A stretch of 64,000 nucleotides of DNA, taken from NCBI RefSeq assembly GCF_001654845.1, contig NZ_LXES01000040.1, positions 62,001-126,000 on the forward strand, in the 5' to 3' direction. Position 1 is the first letter of the stretch. Each line of letters starts with the position of its first letter. The notes under the pieces are model-generated. The model did no database searches, was not told where the DNA came from, and worked only from the letters and a program-made list of their open reading frames with translations. This DNA comes from Enterobacter soli ATCC BAA-2102 (GTDB lineage Bacteria > Pseudomonadota > Gammaproteobacteria > Enterobacterales > Enterobacteriaceae). A program made the translations under genes and the position numbers. Of the stretch, positions 1 through 8,566 are shown one piece after another.

Positions 1-2069
1 GTCACCTGGTAGCGGCTGAACAGATTCACCAGCGCGTAGCTGCCTTGTTCAGCACGGGAACGACCGGCAGGACCGCCATCAACATCCGTCCAGACCTTGT
101 TTTGCCAGTTAACACCGCCACCCACGGCCAGCTCTGGCAGCATCGGCAACTGATAACGGGTAAAGAGCTTCATGGTGGTTCGCGGCTGGTCAGAGCTTAC
201 GGCATTCCCGTTCTTATCTTCGGCGATAAAGCGGGTCGCACCAAAGGTTAGCTGCCAGTTATCGGTCAGGGCACCGTTCAGCTCAAACTCAATCCCTTTA
301 CTCACCACGCCATCCAGTGATTCATAAATCGACTCACCGCTTGGCATATAGGTGTAGGTATTGTTGGCAACGTTATCCTGCTCAATACGGAAGATGGCCA
401 GAGAGGTAGTCAGGCGGGTGTTAAACCAGTCTGCCTTCACGCCCGCCTCGTAACTTTTACCCGTTGTCGGATCGAGGTAACGGCCATTGGCGTCACGCTT
501 GTCCTGCGGCTGGAAGATAGAGGTATAGCTGATGTACGTTGACCAGTCTTCGTTGATGTCATAGACCAGGCCCGCGTACGGCGTCACGTCGTCTTTGGTG
601 CTTTCCAGACGGGTGTCCGGGGAGCCTGCCGGGTTATAGCGAATGTTGTAGTTGGTGTAACGTGCGCCCAGGATCAGGTGCAGCGGATCGGCCAGCGAGA
701 AGCGGGCAGAGGTATACGCTGAGGACTGACGAATATCGTCCTGGCTGTAGAGCTTCCACGGCGTCCACTGTGGGTCGGCAATATTACCGTTCCAGTTTTT
801 GAAATCACCCACATCAACCATACCGTAAAGGGTATCCGGCATTGAGTTGTCGTAGTGGTTGCGCTGACGGCTGAAGCTTCCGCCAAACATCATTTCGTGC
901 TGGCGACCGAAGAGATCGAAATCACCGCGCAGGAAGGCATCCACTGCATCCTGTTTACGCTCGCCCCGGTTCCAGCCGCCGTAACCGACCAGGCCGGATC
1001 CTGTGTCTTTATCCGGGTAGCCGTACATGTACATCAGCTTGGTATCAAAGTTGGTTTCCGCGTGCATCCCGTTGATGTGCGCTTCCCAGCCGTTGTCGAA
1101 ACGTTGGGTCAGGTTGGCGAAAATGCGGGTGTTGTCTTTGTCTGAATACGCCCAGTCTGGCGCAACGGTCTGGCTATGGTTGTAATGCGTTTTGCTGCCG
1201 TCGCTGTACCAGGTTGGCAGGCCGCCCCAGGTAGGATCTTCAGTCTTGCTCTCCTGGTATTCATATCCCAGAGAGAGGGTGGTGCTGTCGGTGACATCGG
1301 CATCCACCACACCGTACAGGAATTTCTTACGGTAGTGATAGTTATCGACAAAGCTGTCGTTGTCCTGATAACCGGTGATCAACCGCCCACGGACTTTACC
1401 GGACTCTACCAGCGGAGCCTGTAAATCGAGCACATAGCGCTGTTTATCCCAGCTGCCATAGCTGGCCGATACGTTGCCCTTGAATTCATTGCTGTCAGCA
1501 TGTTTACGCACCATGTTGACGTAAGCGGCCGGGTTACCCGTGCCGGACATCAGGCCCGTGGCACCACGCACCACTTCAATACGATCGTAAATGGCGGTGT
1601 CGGCCGCCGTATCGCCAAAGTTCCACACTTCACTGATGGAGGTTGGCAGGTCATCGTAGGCATAGTTACTCACGAAGAAACCACGGGAGTAAAATACAGA
1701 GCGGTCGCTGTCCTGAACCTGCGCGGTTACCCCGGTGGTGTTGGTCAATACCTGCCCGATGGATTGCAGATTCTGGTCAGCCATACGTTGCTGGCTGATC
1801 ACACTGACGGATTGCGGAATATCGCGCGGCACTAACAGCAGCTTTGTACCGGTGGTGGTGGTTTTAACGCTGTAATCCTGCTCCTGACCGGCAGACGGAT
1901 CCTGTGCGTTATCAAAACCGCCATCAACAACAACGGTGTCTTCAGTAGACGTGGTAGCGGCGAAACTTACGGTTGGCATCAATGCCATAGCAATGCAGGC
2001 AGCCAGCAACGAAGGTGTTGTGGCAGGCTGACGTTGCCCATCCCTGGTATGATTAATGAAAGACATCAT
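1..2069 (-). CDS. fhuE: Ferric coprogen/rhodotorulic acid TonB-dependent receptor FhuE (partial, 3' end off window)
   Basis: Outer-membrane TonB-dependent receptor that imports ferric hydroxamates such as coprogen and rhodotorulic acid. The translation opens with a signal peptide (about residues 1-37, ending VSFA), then a TonB-box/plug region (DYSVKTTTTGTK, RDIPQSV, VVRGATGLM) and barrel strands that read like E. coli FhuE. About 689 codons are present. The frame is open to base 1, so roughly the last 40 residues, including the final beta strand, are missing. Tandem ATGs lie at 2069 and 2066 behind TAAGGG. It diverges from hinT, as in E. coli. Its promoter shares a 16-base Fur-like motif with the iutA promoter. 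Confidence 0.93.
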   Translation of the reverse strand, partial: MMSFINHTRDGQRQPATTPSLLAACIAMALMPTVSFAATTSTEDTVVVDGGFDNAQDPSAGQEQDYSVKTTTTGTKLLLVPRDIPQSVSVISQQRMADQNLQSIGQVLTNTTGVTAQVQDSDRSVFYSRGFFVSNYAYDDLPTSISEVWNFGDTAADTAIYDRIEVVRGATGLMSGTGNPAAYVNMVRKHADSNEFKGNVSASYGSWDKQRYVLDLQAPLVESGKVRGRLITGYQDNDSFVDNYHYRKKFLYGVVDADVTDSTTLSLGYEYQESKTEDPTWGGLPTWYSDGSKTHYNHSQTVAPDWAYSDKDNTRIFANLTQRFDNGWEAHINGMHAETNFDTKLMYMYGYPDKDTGSGLVGYGGWNRGERKQDAVDAFLRGDFDLFGRQHEMMFGGSFSRQRNHYDNSMPDTLYGMVDVGDFKNWNGNIADPQWTPWKLYSQDDIRQSSAYTSARFSLADPLHLILGARYTNYNIRYNPAGSPDTRLESTKDDVTPYAGLVYDINEDWSTYISYTSIFQPQDKRDANGRYLDPTTGKSYEAGVKADWFNTRLTTSLAIFRIEQDNVANNTYTYMPSGESIYESLDGVVSKGIEFELNGALTDNWQLTFGATRFIAEDKNGNAVSSDQPRTTMKLFTRYQLPMLPELAVGGGVNWQNKVWTDVDGGPAGRSRAEQGSYALVNLFSRYQV

Positions 2070-2420
2070 CAAACCCTTAATGAATGGTGAAAGTTGTGTG
2101 CGTCAGTCCCGTGGAGCCGGGCTGAAGTCGTTTTCTATGTTTGAAATGCGCATGAAAATGCAAATGCGAAATATACGCATTGTGATTAACGCTGTAAACA
2201 GATGTTTCGAACGGAAGTGAAATATTGTTTCAGGATATCAACGCACAAGAGCGCTCACTCTTCAGGCAGCTATCGTGCAATCAAGGAAAGAAATCGAGGG
2301 AGAAGGTTGAAAGGACAGGAGAAACTCGCTCATACTCTTGAATTGTGTCACACAGTAATGCAGACAATGTGTGTTATTGGCAGACCCACCACGCCAGATT
2401 AAACAAAAAAGGAAAAGATC
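2070..2420. other. fhuE-hinT divergent intergenic region
   Basis: About 350 bases between the divergent starts of fhuE and hinT. It holds the candidate Fur region at its left end and must contain the hinT promoter, which I could not place confidently. A 66-codon reading frame inside it has no recognisable features and is not called. Confidence 0.6.
2151..2181 (-). promoter_or_regulatory. Candidate Fur-binding region upstream of fhuE
   Basis: AT-rich repeats AAAATGCAAATGCGAA (2155-2170) overlap an imperfect 19-base inverted repeat (AATGCG at 2163, CGCATT at 2176). The 16-base block recurs exactly upstream of iutA. Fur control of fhuE is known in E. coli. The match to the classical 19-mer is weak, so this is inferred mainly from the shared motif. 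Confidence 0.45.
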
Positions 2421-2780
2421 ATGGCTGAAGAAACGATTTTCAGTAAAATTATCCGCCGCGAAATTCCGTCGGATATCGTGTATCAGGATGAGCTGGTGAC
2501 AGCCTTCCGGGACATTTCACCTCAGGCGCCGACACACATCCTTATCATTCCCAATATTCTGATTCCGACCGTGAACGATGTGAAAACCGAGCACGAAGTG
2601 GCATTAGGCCGTATGCTGACGGTGGCGGCAAAAATTGCTGAGCAGGAAGGCATTGCGCAGGACGGCTATCGCCTGATCATGAACTGCAATCGCCATGGCG
2701 GGCAGGAAGTTTATCATATTCACATGCATCTGCTGGGTGGCCGCCCGCTGGGGCCGATGCTGGCACATAAAGGTCTTTGA
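2421..2780 (+). CDS. hinT: HIT-family purine nucleoside phosphoramidase HinT
   Basis: Cytoplasmic hydrolase that cleaves P-N bonds in AMP-lysine and other adenosine phosphoramidates. The 119 residues equal the E. coli length, and the sequence is nearly identical to it. The histidine triad HIHMH sits at residues 99-103, with H101 as the family nucleophile. GGAAAAGATC precedes the ATG. It heads the rightward cluster hinT-ycfL-lpoB-thiK-nagZ-ycfP, with ycfL starting two bases after its stop, so translational coupling is likely. Confidence 0.97.
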   Translation: MAEETIFSKIIRREIPSDIVYQDELVTAFRDISPQAPTHILIIPNILIPTVNDVKTEHEVALGRMLTVAAKIAEQEGIAQDGYRLIMNCNRHGGQEVYHIHMHLLGGRPLGPMLAHKGL

Positions 2781-2781
2781 C

Positions 2782-3156
2782 ATGCTAAGAGGGCGTTTTG
2801 CAGCGCTGGTAATGACGCTGGTGATGGTAGGGTGCAGCGCGCGTCCCGCGATCCCGGTGAGTGATGAACAGACGCTGGTCATGGAGTCCTCTGTTCTGGC
2901 TGCGGGTATCACGGCAGAACAACCTTCGCTGACCATCAGCGAAATTCAGGCTTCTGCGTCCTCTTCGCTTTATAACGAAAGACACGAACCAGTCACGGTG
3001 CATTACCGTTTCTACTGGTATGACGTACGAGGTCTTGAAATGCACCCACTGGAAGCGACGCGCACGGTAGTTATTCCGGCGATGTCATCGGTCACGCTGT
3101 ATGGCAGCGCGAACTACCTGGGTGCACATAAGGTCAGACTTTATCTTTATTTGTAA
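2782..3156 (+). CDS. ycfL: YcfL-type lipoprotein (DUF1425)
   Basis: Protein of 124 residues with a lipoprotein signal peptide: short basic start (MLRGR), hydrophobic core, lipobox ending VGC at about residue 18. The remainder resembles E. coli YcfL, whose function is not established. The ATG at 2782 follows the hinT stop almost directly. lpoB starts 11 bases after its end. The context points to an envelope role, but nothing in the sequence specifies a reaction. Confidence 0.88.
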   Translation: MLRGRFAALVMTLVMVGCSARPAIPVSDEQTLVMESSVLAAGITAEQPSLTISEIQASASSSLYNERHEPVTVHYRFYWYDVRGLEMHPLEATRTVVIPAMSSVTLYGSANYLGAHKVRLYLYL

Positions 3157-3166
3157 GGGGTGAACC

Positions 3167-3814
3167 TTGATTAAAAATATGAGCCGTTTTGCGCTCGTTA
3201 CCGCATTTGCACTCTTCCTTTCAGGGTGTATGACGCGCATGGAACAACCTGCTCCTGTAGAAGAGGCGAAACCGGGCACGGCGCAGCCTGTAGAGCCAAC
3301 GCAGCCGGTGCCAACCGTGCCTTCTGTTCCGACCATCCCTGCGCAGCCTGGCCCAATCGAACATCCTGATGCAACGGCACAGCCAGCACCGCGCGTGCGT
3401 CATTACGACTGGAACGGCGCAATGCAGCCAATGGTCGGTAAGATGTTGCAGGCGCAGGGCGTTACCCCTGGCAGCGTGCTGCTGGTGGATAGCGTGAACA
3501 ACCGTACCAACGGTTCCCTGAATGCAGGTGAAGCGACCGAAACGCTGCGCAATGCGCTGGCGAATAACGGCAAATTTACGCTGGTTTCTGCACAGCAGCT
3601 CGCGGTGGCAAAACAGCAACTGGGGCTGTCTGCTCAGGACAGTCTCGGTTCACGTAGCAAGGCGATTGGTATCGCCCGTAACGTTGGCGCGCAGTATGTG
3701 CTTTACTCTAACGCCAGCGGTAACGTGAATACGCCTGCGTTGCAGATGCAGTTGATGCTGGTTCAGACAGGCGAAATTATCTGGTCAGGTAAAGGTGCCG
3801 TTACGCAACAATAA
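3167..3814 (+). CDS. lpoB: Outer-membrane lipoprotein LpoB, activator of PBP1b
   Basis: LpoB is anchored in the outer membrane and reaches through the peptidoglycan to stimulate PBP1b (MrcB). The translation shows a lipobox (LSGC, cysteine near residue 21), a proline-rich flexible linker (about residues 25-70) and the globular C-terminal domain with [16 protein letters not shown] and [10 protein letters not shown] chose the TTG start at 3167 because AAGGGG lies seven bases upstream; an ATG at residue 5 is the alternative. The 215 residues compare with 213 in E. coli. The 3' end overlaps thiK by 20 bases. Confidence 0.96.
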   Translation: MIKNMSRFALVTAFALFLSGCMTRMEQPAPVEEAKPGTAQPVEPTQPVPTVPSVPTIPAQPGPIEHPDATAQPAPRVRHYDWNGAMQPMVGKMLQAQGVTPGSVLLVDSVNNRTNGSLNAGEATETLRNALANNGKFTLVSAQQLAVAKQQLGLSAQDSLGSRSKAIGIARNVGAQYVLYSNASGNVNTPALQMQLMLVQTGEIIWSGKGAVTQQ

Positions 3815-4619
3815 CTGCTCGCGTGATGACGTTCTGACACGTTATTTTCCGCAGTATCGCCTTATCGCGCCGCAGGCCCATTCCGGGCTTGGCGGCGCGA
3901 GTTGCATTATCGCCCGGGGCGAACACCGACTGGTGTTACGCCAGCATCATGATGGCTCTGCTCCGGCTTCCCATTTTCGTCGACAGTACCGCGCATTAAC
4001 GCGACTTCCCGCAGAGCTTGTGCCGAAACCGCAGTTTTTTATGCAGGGATGGATGGCGGTGGAATATCTTGCGGGCGAGATCAAAACCGGATTACCGGAT
4101 ACTTCCACGCTCGCCGCCATGCTGTATCATCTGCACCGCCAACGGCGTCTGGGCTGGCGCATCACGCTTTTACCCTTGCTTGAACAGTACTGGCAGCAGG
4201 CATCGCCCGCCAGGCGCACGCCTTTTTGGCTGGCGCAGCTCAAGCGGCTGCGTAAAGCGGGTGAGCCACAGCCGCTGCGGCTTGCGCCTTTACATATGGA
4301 TGTTCACGCCGGAAATATCGTCCACACGCCCACGGGCGACAGACTGATCGACTGGGAATACGCCGGTGACGGAGACGTTGCGCTGGAGCTTGCGGCAGTC
4401 TGGACACCGGATGATGCCGCGCGCGGACAGTTAATTCAGGCCTACGCCAGGTCAGCACACATAGATCCGTGGACGCTTGCGCGCCAGGTCTGGCGCTGGA
4501 GACCGTGGGTACTGATGCTGATGGCTGGCTGGTTTGAAGTACGCTTGCAGCAATCGGCAGACAAACAATTTATCGCGCTGGCAGATGACGTCTGGCGCCA
4601 GTTACAAACTAAAGGATAA
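3795..4619 (+). CDS. thiK: Thiamine kinase ThiK
   Basis: Salvage kinase that phosphorylates thiamine to thiamine monophosphate. It is a 274-residue aminoglycoside-phosphotransferase-fold protein, the same length as in E. coli. The catalytic loop reads [11 protein letters not shown] (about residues 170-180), followed by the metal-binding segment [11 protein letters not shown]. The start lies inside lpoB, giving a 20-base overlap that implies coupled translation. The sequence is less conserved than its neighbours, which is usual for this gene. Confidence 0.92.
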   Translation: MPLRNNNCSRDDVLTRYFPQYRLIAPQAHSGLGGASCIIARGEHRLVLRQHHDGSAPASHFRRQYRALTRLPAELVPKPQFFMQGWMAVEYLAGEIKTGLPDTSTLAAMLYHLHRQRRLGWRITLLPLLEQYWQQASPARRTPFWLAQLKRLRKAGEPQPLRLAPLHMDVHAGNIVHTPTGDRLIDWEYAGDGDVALELAAVWTPDDAARGQLIQAYARSAHIDPWTLARQVWRWRPWVLMLMAGWFEVRLQQSADKQFIALADDVWRQLQTKG

Positions 4620-4630
4620 GAGAGGTTCGT

Positions 4631-5656
4631 GTGGGTCCAGTCATGTTGGATGTCGAAGGCTTTGAGCTGGATGCGGAGGAGCGCGAAATTCTGGCGCACC
4701 CGCTGGTCGGTGGCCTGATTCTGTTTACCCGCAACTATCACGACCCGGAGCAGTTGCGGGAACTGGTTCGACAAATTCGCGCGGCGTCACGCAATCAGCT
4801 GGTGGTGGCGGTAGACCAGGAAGGCGGTCGCGTGCAGCGTTTTCGCGAGGGCTTTACCCGCCTGCCAGCAGCGCAGTCTTTCGCCGCGCTGCTGGGCACC
4901 GAAGAGGGCGGCAAGCTGGCGCAGGATGCCGGCTGGCTGATGGCAAGTGAAATGATTGCGATGGATATTGATATCAGCTTTGCCCCCGTGCTGGATGTCG
5001 GGCACATTAGCGCTGCTATTGGTGAGCGTTCATACCATGAAGATCCGCGCATCGCACTGGAAATGGCCACACGTTTTATTGACGGGATGCACGATGCCGG
5101 GATGAAAACCACCGGTAAACACTTCCCGGGGCACGGGGCCGTCACGGCGGATTCTCACAAAGAAACCCCGCGCGACCCACGCCCTGAAGCGGAGATCCGC
5201 GCCAAAGATATGTCAGTGTTCCGCTCGCTTATCACCGATAACAAGCTTGATGCCATCATGCCGGCACATGTTATTTACAGCGATGTCGATCCACGCCCGG
5301 CGAGCGGCTCTGCCCACTGGCTGAAAACCGTGCTGCGTCAGGAATTAGGCTTTAACGGCGTGATCTTCTCTGACGATTTGTCGATGGAAGGTGCTGCCAT
5401 TATGGGCAGCTATGCTGAACGCGGACAGGCATCGCTGGATGCAGGTTGCGATATGATCCTGGTCTGCAATAATCGTAAAGGCGCAGTCAGTGTGTTGGAT
5501 AACCTGTCGCCGATCAATGCTGAGCGTGTTACACAATTGTATCATAAAGGTTCATTTAGCCGTCAGGAGCTGATGGGCTCGGCGCGCTGGAAGACGGTCA
5601 ATGCTCAGCTTGAGGCGCTGAATGAGCGCTGGCTGGCGCATAAAGCAGGCCTTTAA
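4631..5656 (+). CDS. nagZ: Beta-N-acetylhexosaminidase NagZ (GH3)
   Basis: Cytoplasmic peptidoglycan-recycling enzyme that removes GlcNAc from anhydro-muropeptides; its products can induce AmpC in species carrying ampR. The 341 residues match the E. coli length. GH3 signatures are visible: [15 protein letters not shown] (about residues 160-175, with the loop histidine) and [10 protein letters not shown] (about 245, with the nucleophile aspartate). The start is GTG, 11 bases after thiK with an AGAGG upstream. It sits in the cell-wall-linked cluster with lpoB. Confidence 0.96.
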   Translation: MGPVMLDVEGFELDAEEREILAHPLVGGLILFTRNYHDPEQLRELVRQIRAASRNQLVVAVDQEGGRVQRFREGFTRLPAAQSFAALLGTEEGGKLAQDAGWLMASEMIAMDIDISFAPVLDVGHISAAIGERSYHEDPRIALEMATRFIDGMHDAGMKTTGKHFPGHGAVTADSHKETPRDPRPEAEIRAKDMSVFRSLITDNKLDAIMPAHVIYSDVDPRPASGSAHWLKTVLRQELGFNGVIFSDDLSMEGAAIMGSYAERGQASLDAGCDMILVCNNRKGAVSVLDNLSPINAERVTQLYHKGSFSRQELMGSARWKTVNAQLEALNERWLAHKAGL

Positions 5657-5690
5657 TCCCTCCTGGAAGGCGTAGCGTGGTGAGAAGACG

Positions 5691-6233
5691 ATGATCATCT
5701 ATTTACACGGTTTTGACTCAAACAGTCCTGGTAATCATGAGAAAGTGCTGCAATTGCAGTTTATCGATCCGGATGTACGGCTGATTAGCTACAGCACCCG
5801 CCATCCGAAACATGATATGCAGCATTTGCTCAAAGAAGTGGACAAAATGTTGCAGCTTAATGTCGACGATCGCCCGCTGATTTGTGGGGTGGGTCTGGGT
5901 GGATATTGGGCTGAGCGCATTGGATTCTTGTGCGATATCCGTCAGGTGGTGTTCAACCCGAACCTGTTTCCGCATGAAAATATGGAAGGGAAGATTGACC
6001 GCCCGGAAGAGTATGCCGATATCGGGACCAAGTGCGTCAGCAACTTTCGTGAAAAGAATCGCGATCGTTGCCTGGTGATTCTGTCGCGTAACGATGAAGC
6101 CCTCAGCAGCACCCGTGCCGCCGAGCTGCTTCACCATTACTATGAAATTGTCTGGGACGAAGAACAGACCCACAAATTCAAAAATATCTCCCCGCATCTG
6201 CAACGCATTAAAGCCTTTAAAACCCTGGGTTAA
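5691..6233 (+). CDS. ycfP: YcfP, UPF0227 alpha/beta-hydrolase-like protein
   Basis: A 180-residue protein matching E. coli YcfP in length and position. The N-terminus [17 protein letters not shown] resembles an esterase oxyanion strand, and [11 protein letters not shown] sits where the nucleophile elbow of alpha/beta hydrolases would be. The canonical G-x-S-x-G is replaced by GVGLG, so hydrolase activity is doubtful. Its function is unknown. It ends the hinT operon, followed by a strong hairpin terminator. Confidence 0.9.
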   Translation: MIIYLHGFDSNSPGNHEKVLQLQFIDPDVRLISYSTRHPKHDMQHLLKEVDKMLQLNVDDRPLICGVGLGGYWAERIGFLCDIRQVVFNPNLFPHENMEGKIDRPEEYADIGTKCVSNFREKNRDRCLVILSRNDEALSSTRAAELLHHYYEIVWDEEQTHKFKNISPHLQRIKAFKTLG

Positions 6234-6252
6234 AGGCATCTGACGTTTTCTC

Positions 6253-6288
6253 AAGCCCGGCGGCGCAAGCTTGCCGGGCTTTCTTTTT
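6253..6288 (+). terminator. Rho-independent terminator after ycfP
   Basis: Perfect 9-base stem AAGCCCGGC (6253-6261) / GCCGGGCTT (6273-6281), followed by TTCTTTTT. It closes the hinT-ycfP operon. Confidence 0.85.
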
Positions 6289-6320
6289 GCTAAAATTGTA
6301 CAAATATCAGCCATCAAAAC

Positions 6321-6334
6321 TTGATGCATATCAA
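6321..6334. promoter_or_regulatory. FNR box upstream of ndh
   Basis: TTGATGCATATCAA is an exact match to the FNR consensus TTGAT-N4-ATCAA. It lies 136 bases before the ndh start. FNR represses ndh anaerobically in E. coli, so this is the expected operator. Confidence 0.85.
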
Positions 6335-6469
6335 TTTTGGTATGACCAATGCGCCTGGCGTGTTATTCTCAATGCACCTGAATGGTTTCAGTGCTGTAAC
6401 CTGTTGTTAATTAAGGGTTATTTTTATAACTTTTAATTAACAATTGGTTAATAATTTGAGGGGGTCACG

Positions 6470-7774
6470 TTGACTACGCCATTGAAAAAGATAGTGATTG
6501 TAGGCGGTGGAGCTGGCGGGCTGGAGCTGGCTACACAGCTTGGCAAAAAGCTGGGTCGCGGTAAAAAAGCCAAAATTACGCTGGTCGATCGTAACCACAG
6601 TCACCTGTGGAAACCACTGTTACACGAAGTGGCAACCGGTTCTCTGGATGAGGGTGTTGATGCGCTGAGCTATCTGGCACATGCGCGTAATCACCACTTC
6701 CAGTTCCAGCTGGGTTCCGTGGTGGACATCAACCGTGAAAGCAAAACCATCACGCTTGCCGAACTGCGTGATGAAAAAGGCGAATTGCTGGTTCCTGAGC
6801 GCAAACTGCCTTATGACACGCTGGTGATGGCGCTGGGCAGTACCTCCAACGATTTCAACACGCCTGGCGTGAAAGAACACTGCATCTTCCTGGATAACCC
6901 GCATCAGGCGCGCCGTTTCCATCAGGAAATGCTTAACCTGTTCCTGAAGTACACCAATAACATGGGTGCCAACGGCAAGGTCAACATCGCGATTGTCGGC
7001 GGTGGTGCGACCGGAGTTGAGCTGTCTGCTGAGCTGCACAATGCGGTAAAACAGCTGCACAGCTATGGTTACAAAGGGCTGACCAACGAAGCGCTGAACG
7101 TGACGCTGGTTGAAGCGGGCGAACGTATTCTGCCTGCGCTGCCGCCGCGTATTTCCGGTGCGGCACACAGCGAGTTAACCAAACTGGGCGTTCGTGTACT
7201 GACCCAGACGATGGTCACAAGCGCGGATGAAGGTGGCCTGCATACCAAAGATGGCGAATACATCGAAGCGGATCTGATGGTCTGGGCGGCAGGGATTAAA
7301 GCGCCAGATTTCATGAAAGATATCGGTGGTCTGGAAACGAACCGAATTAACCAGCTGGTGACTGAGCCAACGCTGCAAACTACCCGCGACCCGGAAATCT
7401 ACGCGATTGGCGACTGTGCATCCTGTGCGCGTCCTGAAGGTGGTTTCGTACCGCCACGTGCTCAGGCCGCGCACCAGATGGCAAGCCTTGTGCTGCACAA
7501 TATTCTGGCGCAGACCAAAGGCAAGCCAATGAAATCGTACGTTTATAAAGACCACGGTTCGCTGGTATCGCTCTCTAACTTCTCGACCGTAGGCAGCCTG
7601 ATGGGTAACCTGATGCGTGGATCGATGATGGTCGAAGGGCGCATTGCACGCTTCGTGTACATTTCGCTGTACCGTATGCATCAGATTGCCCTGCACGGCT
7701 ACTTCAAAACCGGTCTGATGATGCTGGTGGGCAGAATCAACCGCGTGATCCGTCCTCGCCTTAAACTGCATTAA
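6470..7774 (+). CDS. ndh: NADH:quinone reductase II (non-proton-pumping) Ndh
   Basis: Membrane-associated flavoenzyme that passes electrons from NADH to quinone without pumping protons; it is used mainly in aerobic growth. The 434 residues equal the E. coli length. A first Rossmann motif ([14 protein letters not shown], about residues 8-21) binds FAD and a second ([17 protein letters not shown], about 175) binds [14 protein letters not shown] is the second FAD motif. The C-terminal region is the membrane-binding part. The start is TTG behind GAGGGGG. An FNR box upstream fits anaerobic repression. Confidence 0.97.
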   Translation: MTTPLKKIVIVGGGAGGLELATQLGKKLGRGKKAKITLVDRNHSHLWKPLLHEVATGSLDEGVDALSYLAHARNHHFQFQLGSVVDINRESKTITLAELRDEKGELLVPERKLPYDTLVMALGSTSNDFNTPGVKEHCIFLDNPHQARRFHQEMLNLFLKYTNNMGANGKVNIAIVGGGATGVELSAELHNAVKQLHSYGYKGLTNEALNVTLVEAGERILPALPPRISGAAHSELTKLGVRVLTQTMVTSADEGGLHTKDGEYIEADLMVWAAGIKAPDFMKDIGGLETNRINQLVTEPTLQTTRDPEIYAIGDCASCARPEGGFVPPRAQAAHQMASLVLHNILAQTKGKPMKSYVYKDHGSLVSLSNFSTVGSLMGNLMRGSMMVEGRIARFVYISLYRMHQIALHGYFKTGLMMLVGRINRVIRPRLKLH

Positions 7775-7783
7775 TTCTTCTCT

Positions 7784-7810
7784 CCCTCCGGGCTCACCGG
7801 AGGGATTTTT
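7784..7810 (+). terminator. Terminator after ndh
   Basis: Stem CCCTCCGG (7784-7791) / CCGGAGGG (7797-7804) with a five-base loop and ATTTTT tail. Confidence 0.85.
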
Positions 7811-7966
7811 AGCATATCATGCTGTTCATTTCCTGAACGCCTCTTCGGAGTTCTCCTAAACAGGATGATCCTGCCCATTTCCCCGAGTTTTTAATCCTTT
7901 TTCTGATTGGCTAAGTCTGGCGTTAATTGCAGAATTGTTACCAATAGCAACAAAGGAGGAAGTCCC

Positions 7967-8506
7967 GTGAATAAATCAATGTTGGCGGGTATCGGGATTG
8001 GTGTTGCTGCTGCGTTAGGTGTGGCAGCGGTTGCCAGTCTCAACGTGCTTGATCGCGGCCCGCAGTATGCTCAGGTCGTTTCTGCTACCCCTATTAAAGA
8101 ATCGGTAAAAACGCCGCGTCAGGAGTGCCGCAACGTAGCCGTTACGCATCGCCGTCCGGTTCAGGATGAAAACCGTATCGCCGGCTCTGTGCTGGGTGCG
8201 GTAGCCGGTGGGGTGATTGGTCATCAGTTTGGTGGCGGTCGTGGTAAAGATGTGGCGACCGTGGTTGGTGCGCTGGGCGGCGGTTACGCAGGTAACCAGG
8301 TTCAGGGCGCAATGCAGGATAACGATACCTACACCACGACTCAGCAGCGCTGTAAAACCGTCTATGACAAGTCAGAAAAAATGCTGGGTTATGACGTGAC
8401 GTACAAAATTGGCGATCAGCAGGGCAAAATCCGCATGGATAAAGACCCTGGCAGCCAAATTCCGCTGGACGGAAATGGTCAGCTGGTCCTGAATAACAAA
8501 GTGTAA
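7967..8506 (+). CDS. ycfJ: YcfJ, glycine-zipper 2TM domain protein
   Basis: A 179-residue protein matching E. coli YcfJ in length. It starts at a GTG behind a strong AGGAGGA (7954-7960). An N-terminal hydrophobic helix (about residues 5-25) is followed by a glycine-zipper stretch (GSVLGAVAGGVIGHQFGGG, about 85-105) typical of small outer-membrane or membrane-inserting proteins. The biochemical role is unknown. In E. coli the next gene is comR; here iutA is inserted between them. Confidence 0.9.
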   Translation: MNKSMLAGIGIGVAAALGVAAVASLNVLDRGPQYAQVVSATPIKESVKTPRQECRNVAVTHRRPVQDENRIAGSVLGAVAGGVIGHQFGGGRGKDVATVVGALGGGYAGNQVQGAMQDNDTYTTTQQRCKTVYDKSEKMLGYDVTYKIGDQQGKIRMDKDPGSQIPLDGNGQLVLNNKV

Positions 8507-8527
8507 AAAAGATGTTCTCTGAATTTA

Positions 8528-8562
8528 GCTCCTCAAGCGCTCAGGCTGAGGAGCTTTTTTTT
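8528..8562 (+). terminator. Terminator after ycfJ
   Basis: Stem GCTCCTCA (8528-8535) / TGAGGAGC (8547-8554) followed by eight T. The iutA stop at 8567 lies just beyond, reading the other way. Confidence 0.88.
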
Positions 8563-8566
8563 GCAA

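Noticed and set aside
2202..2402. 66-codon frame before hinT
   Set aside because: No hydrophobic or family features and it lies in the expected promoter region.
5718..6329. 203-codon open frame opposite ycfP
   Set aside because: Shadow frame that also runs through the ycfP terminator.
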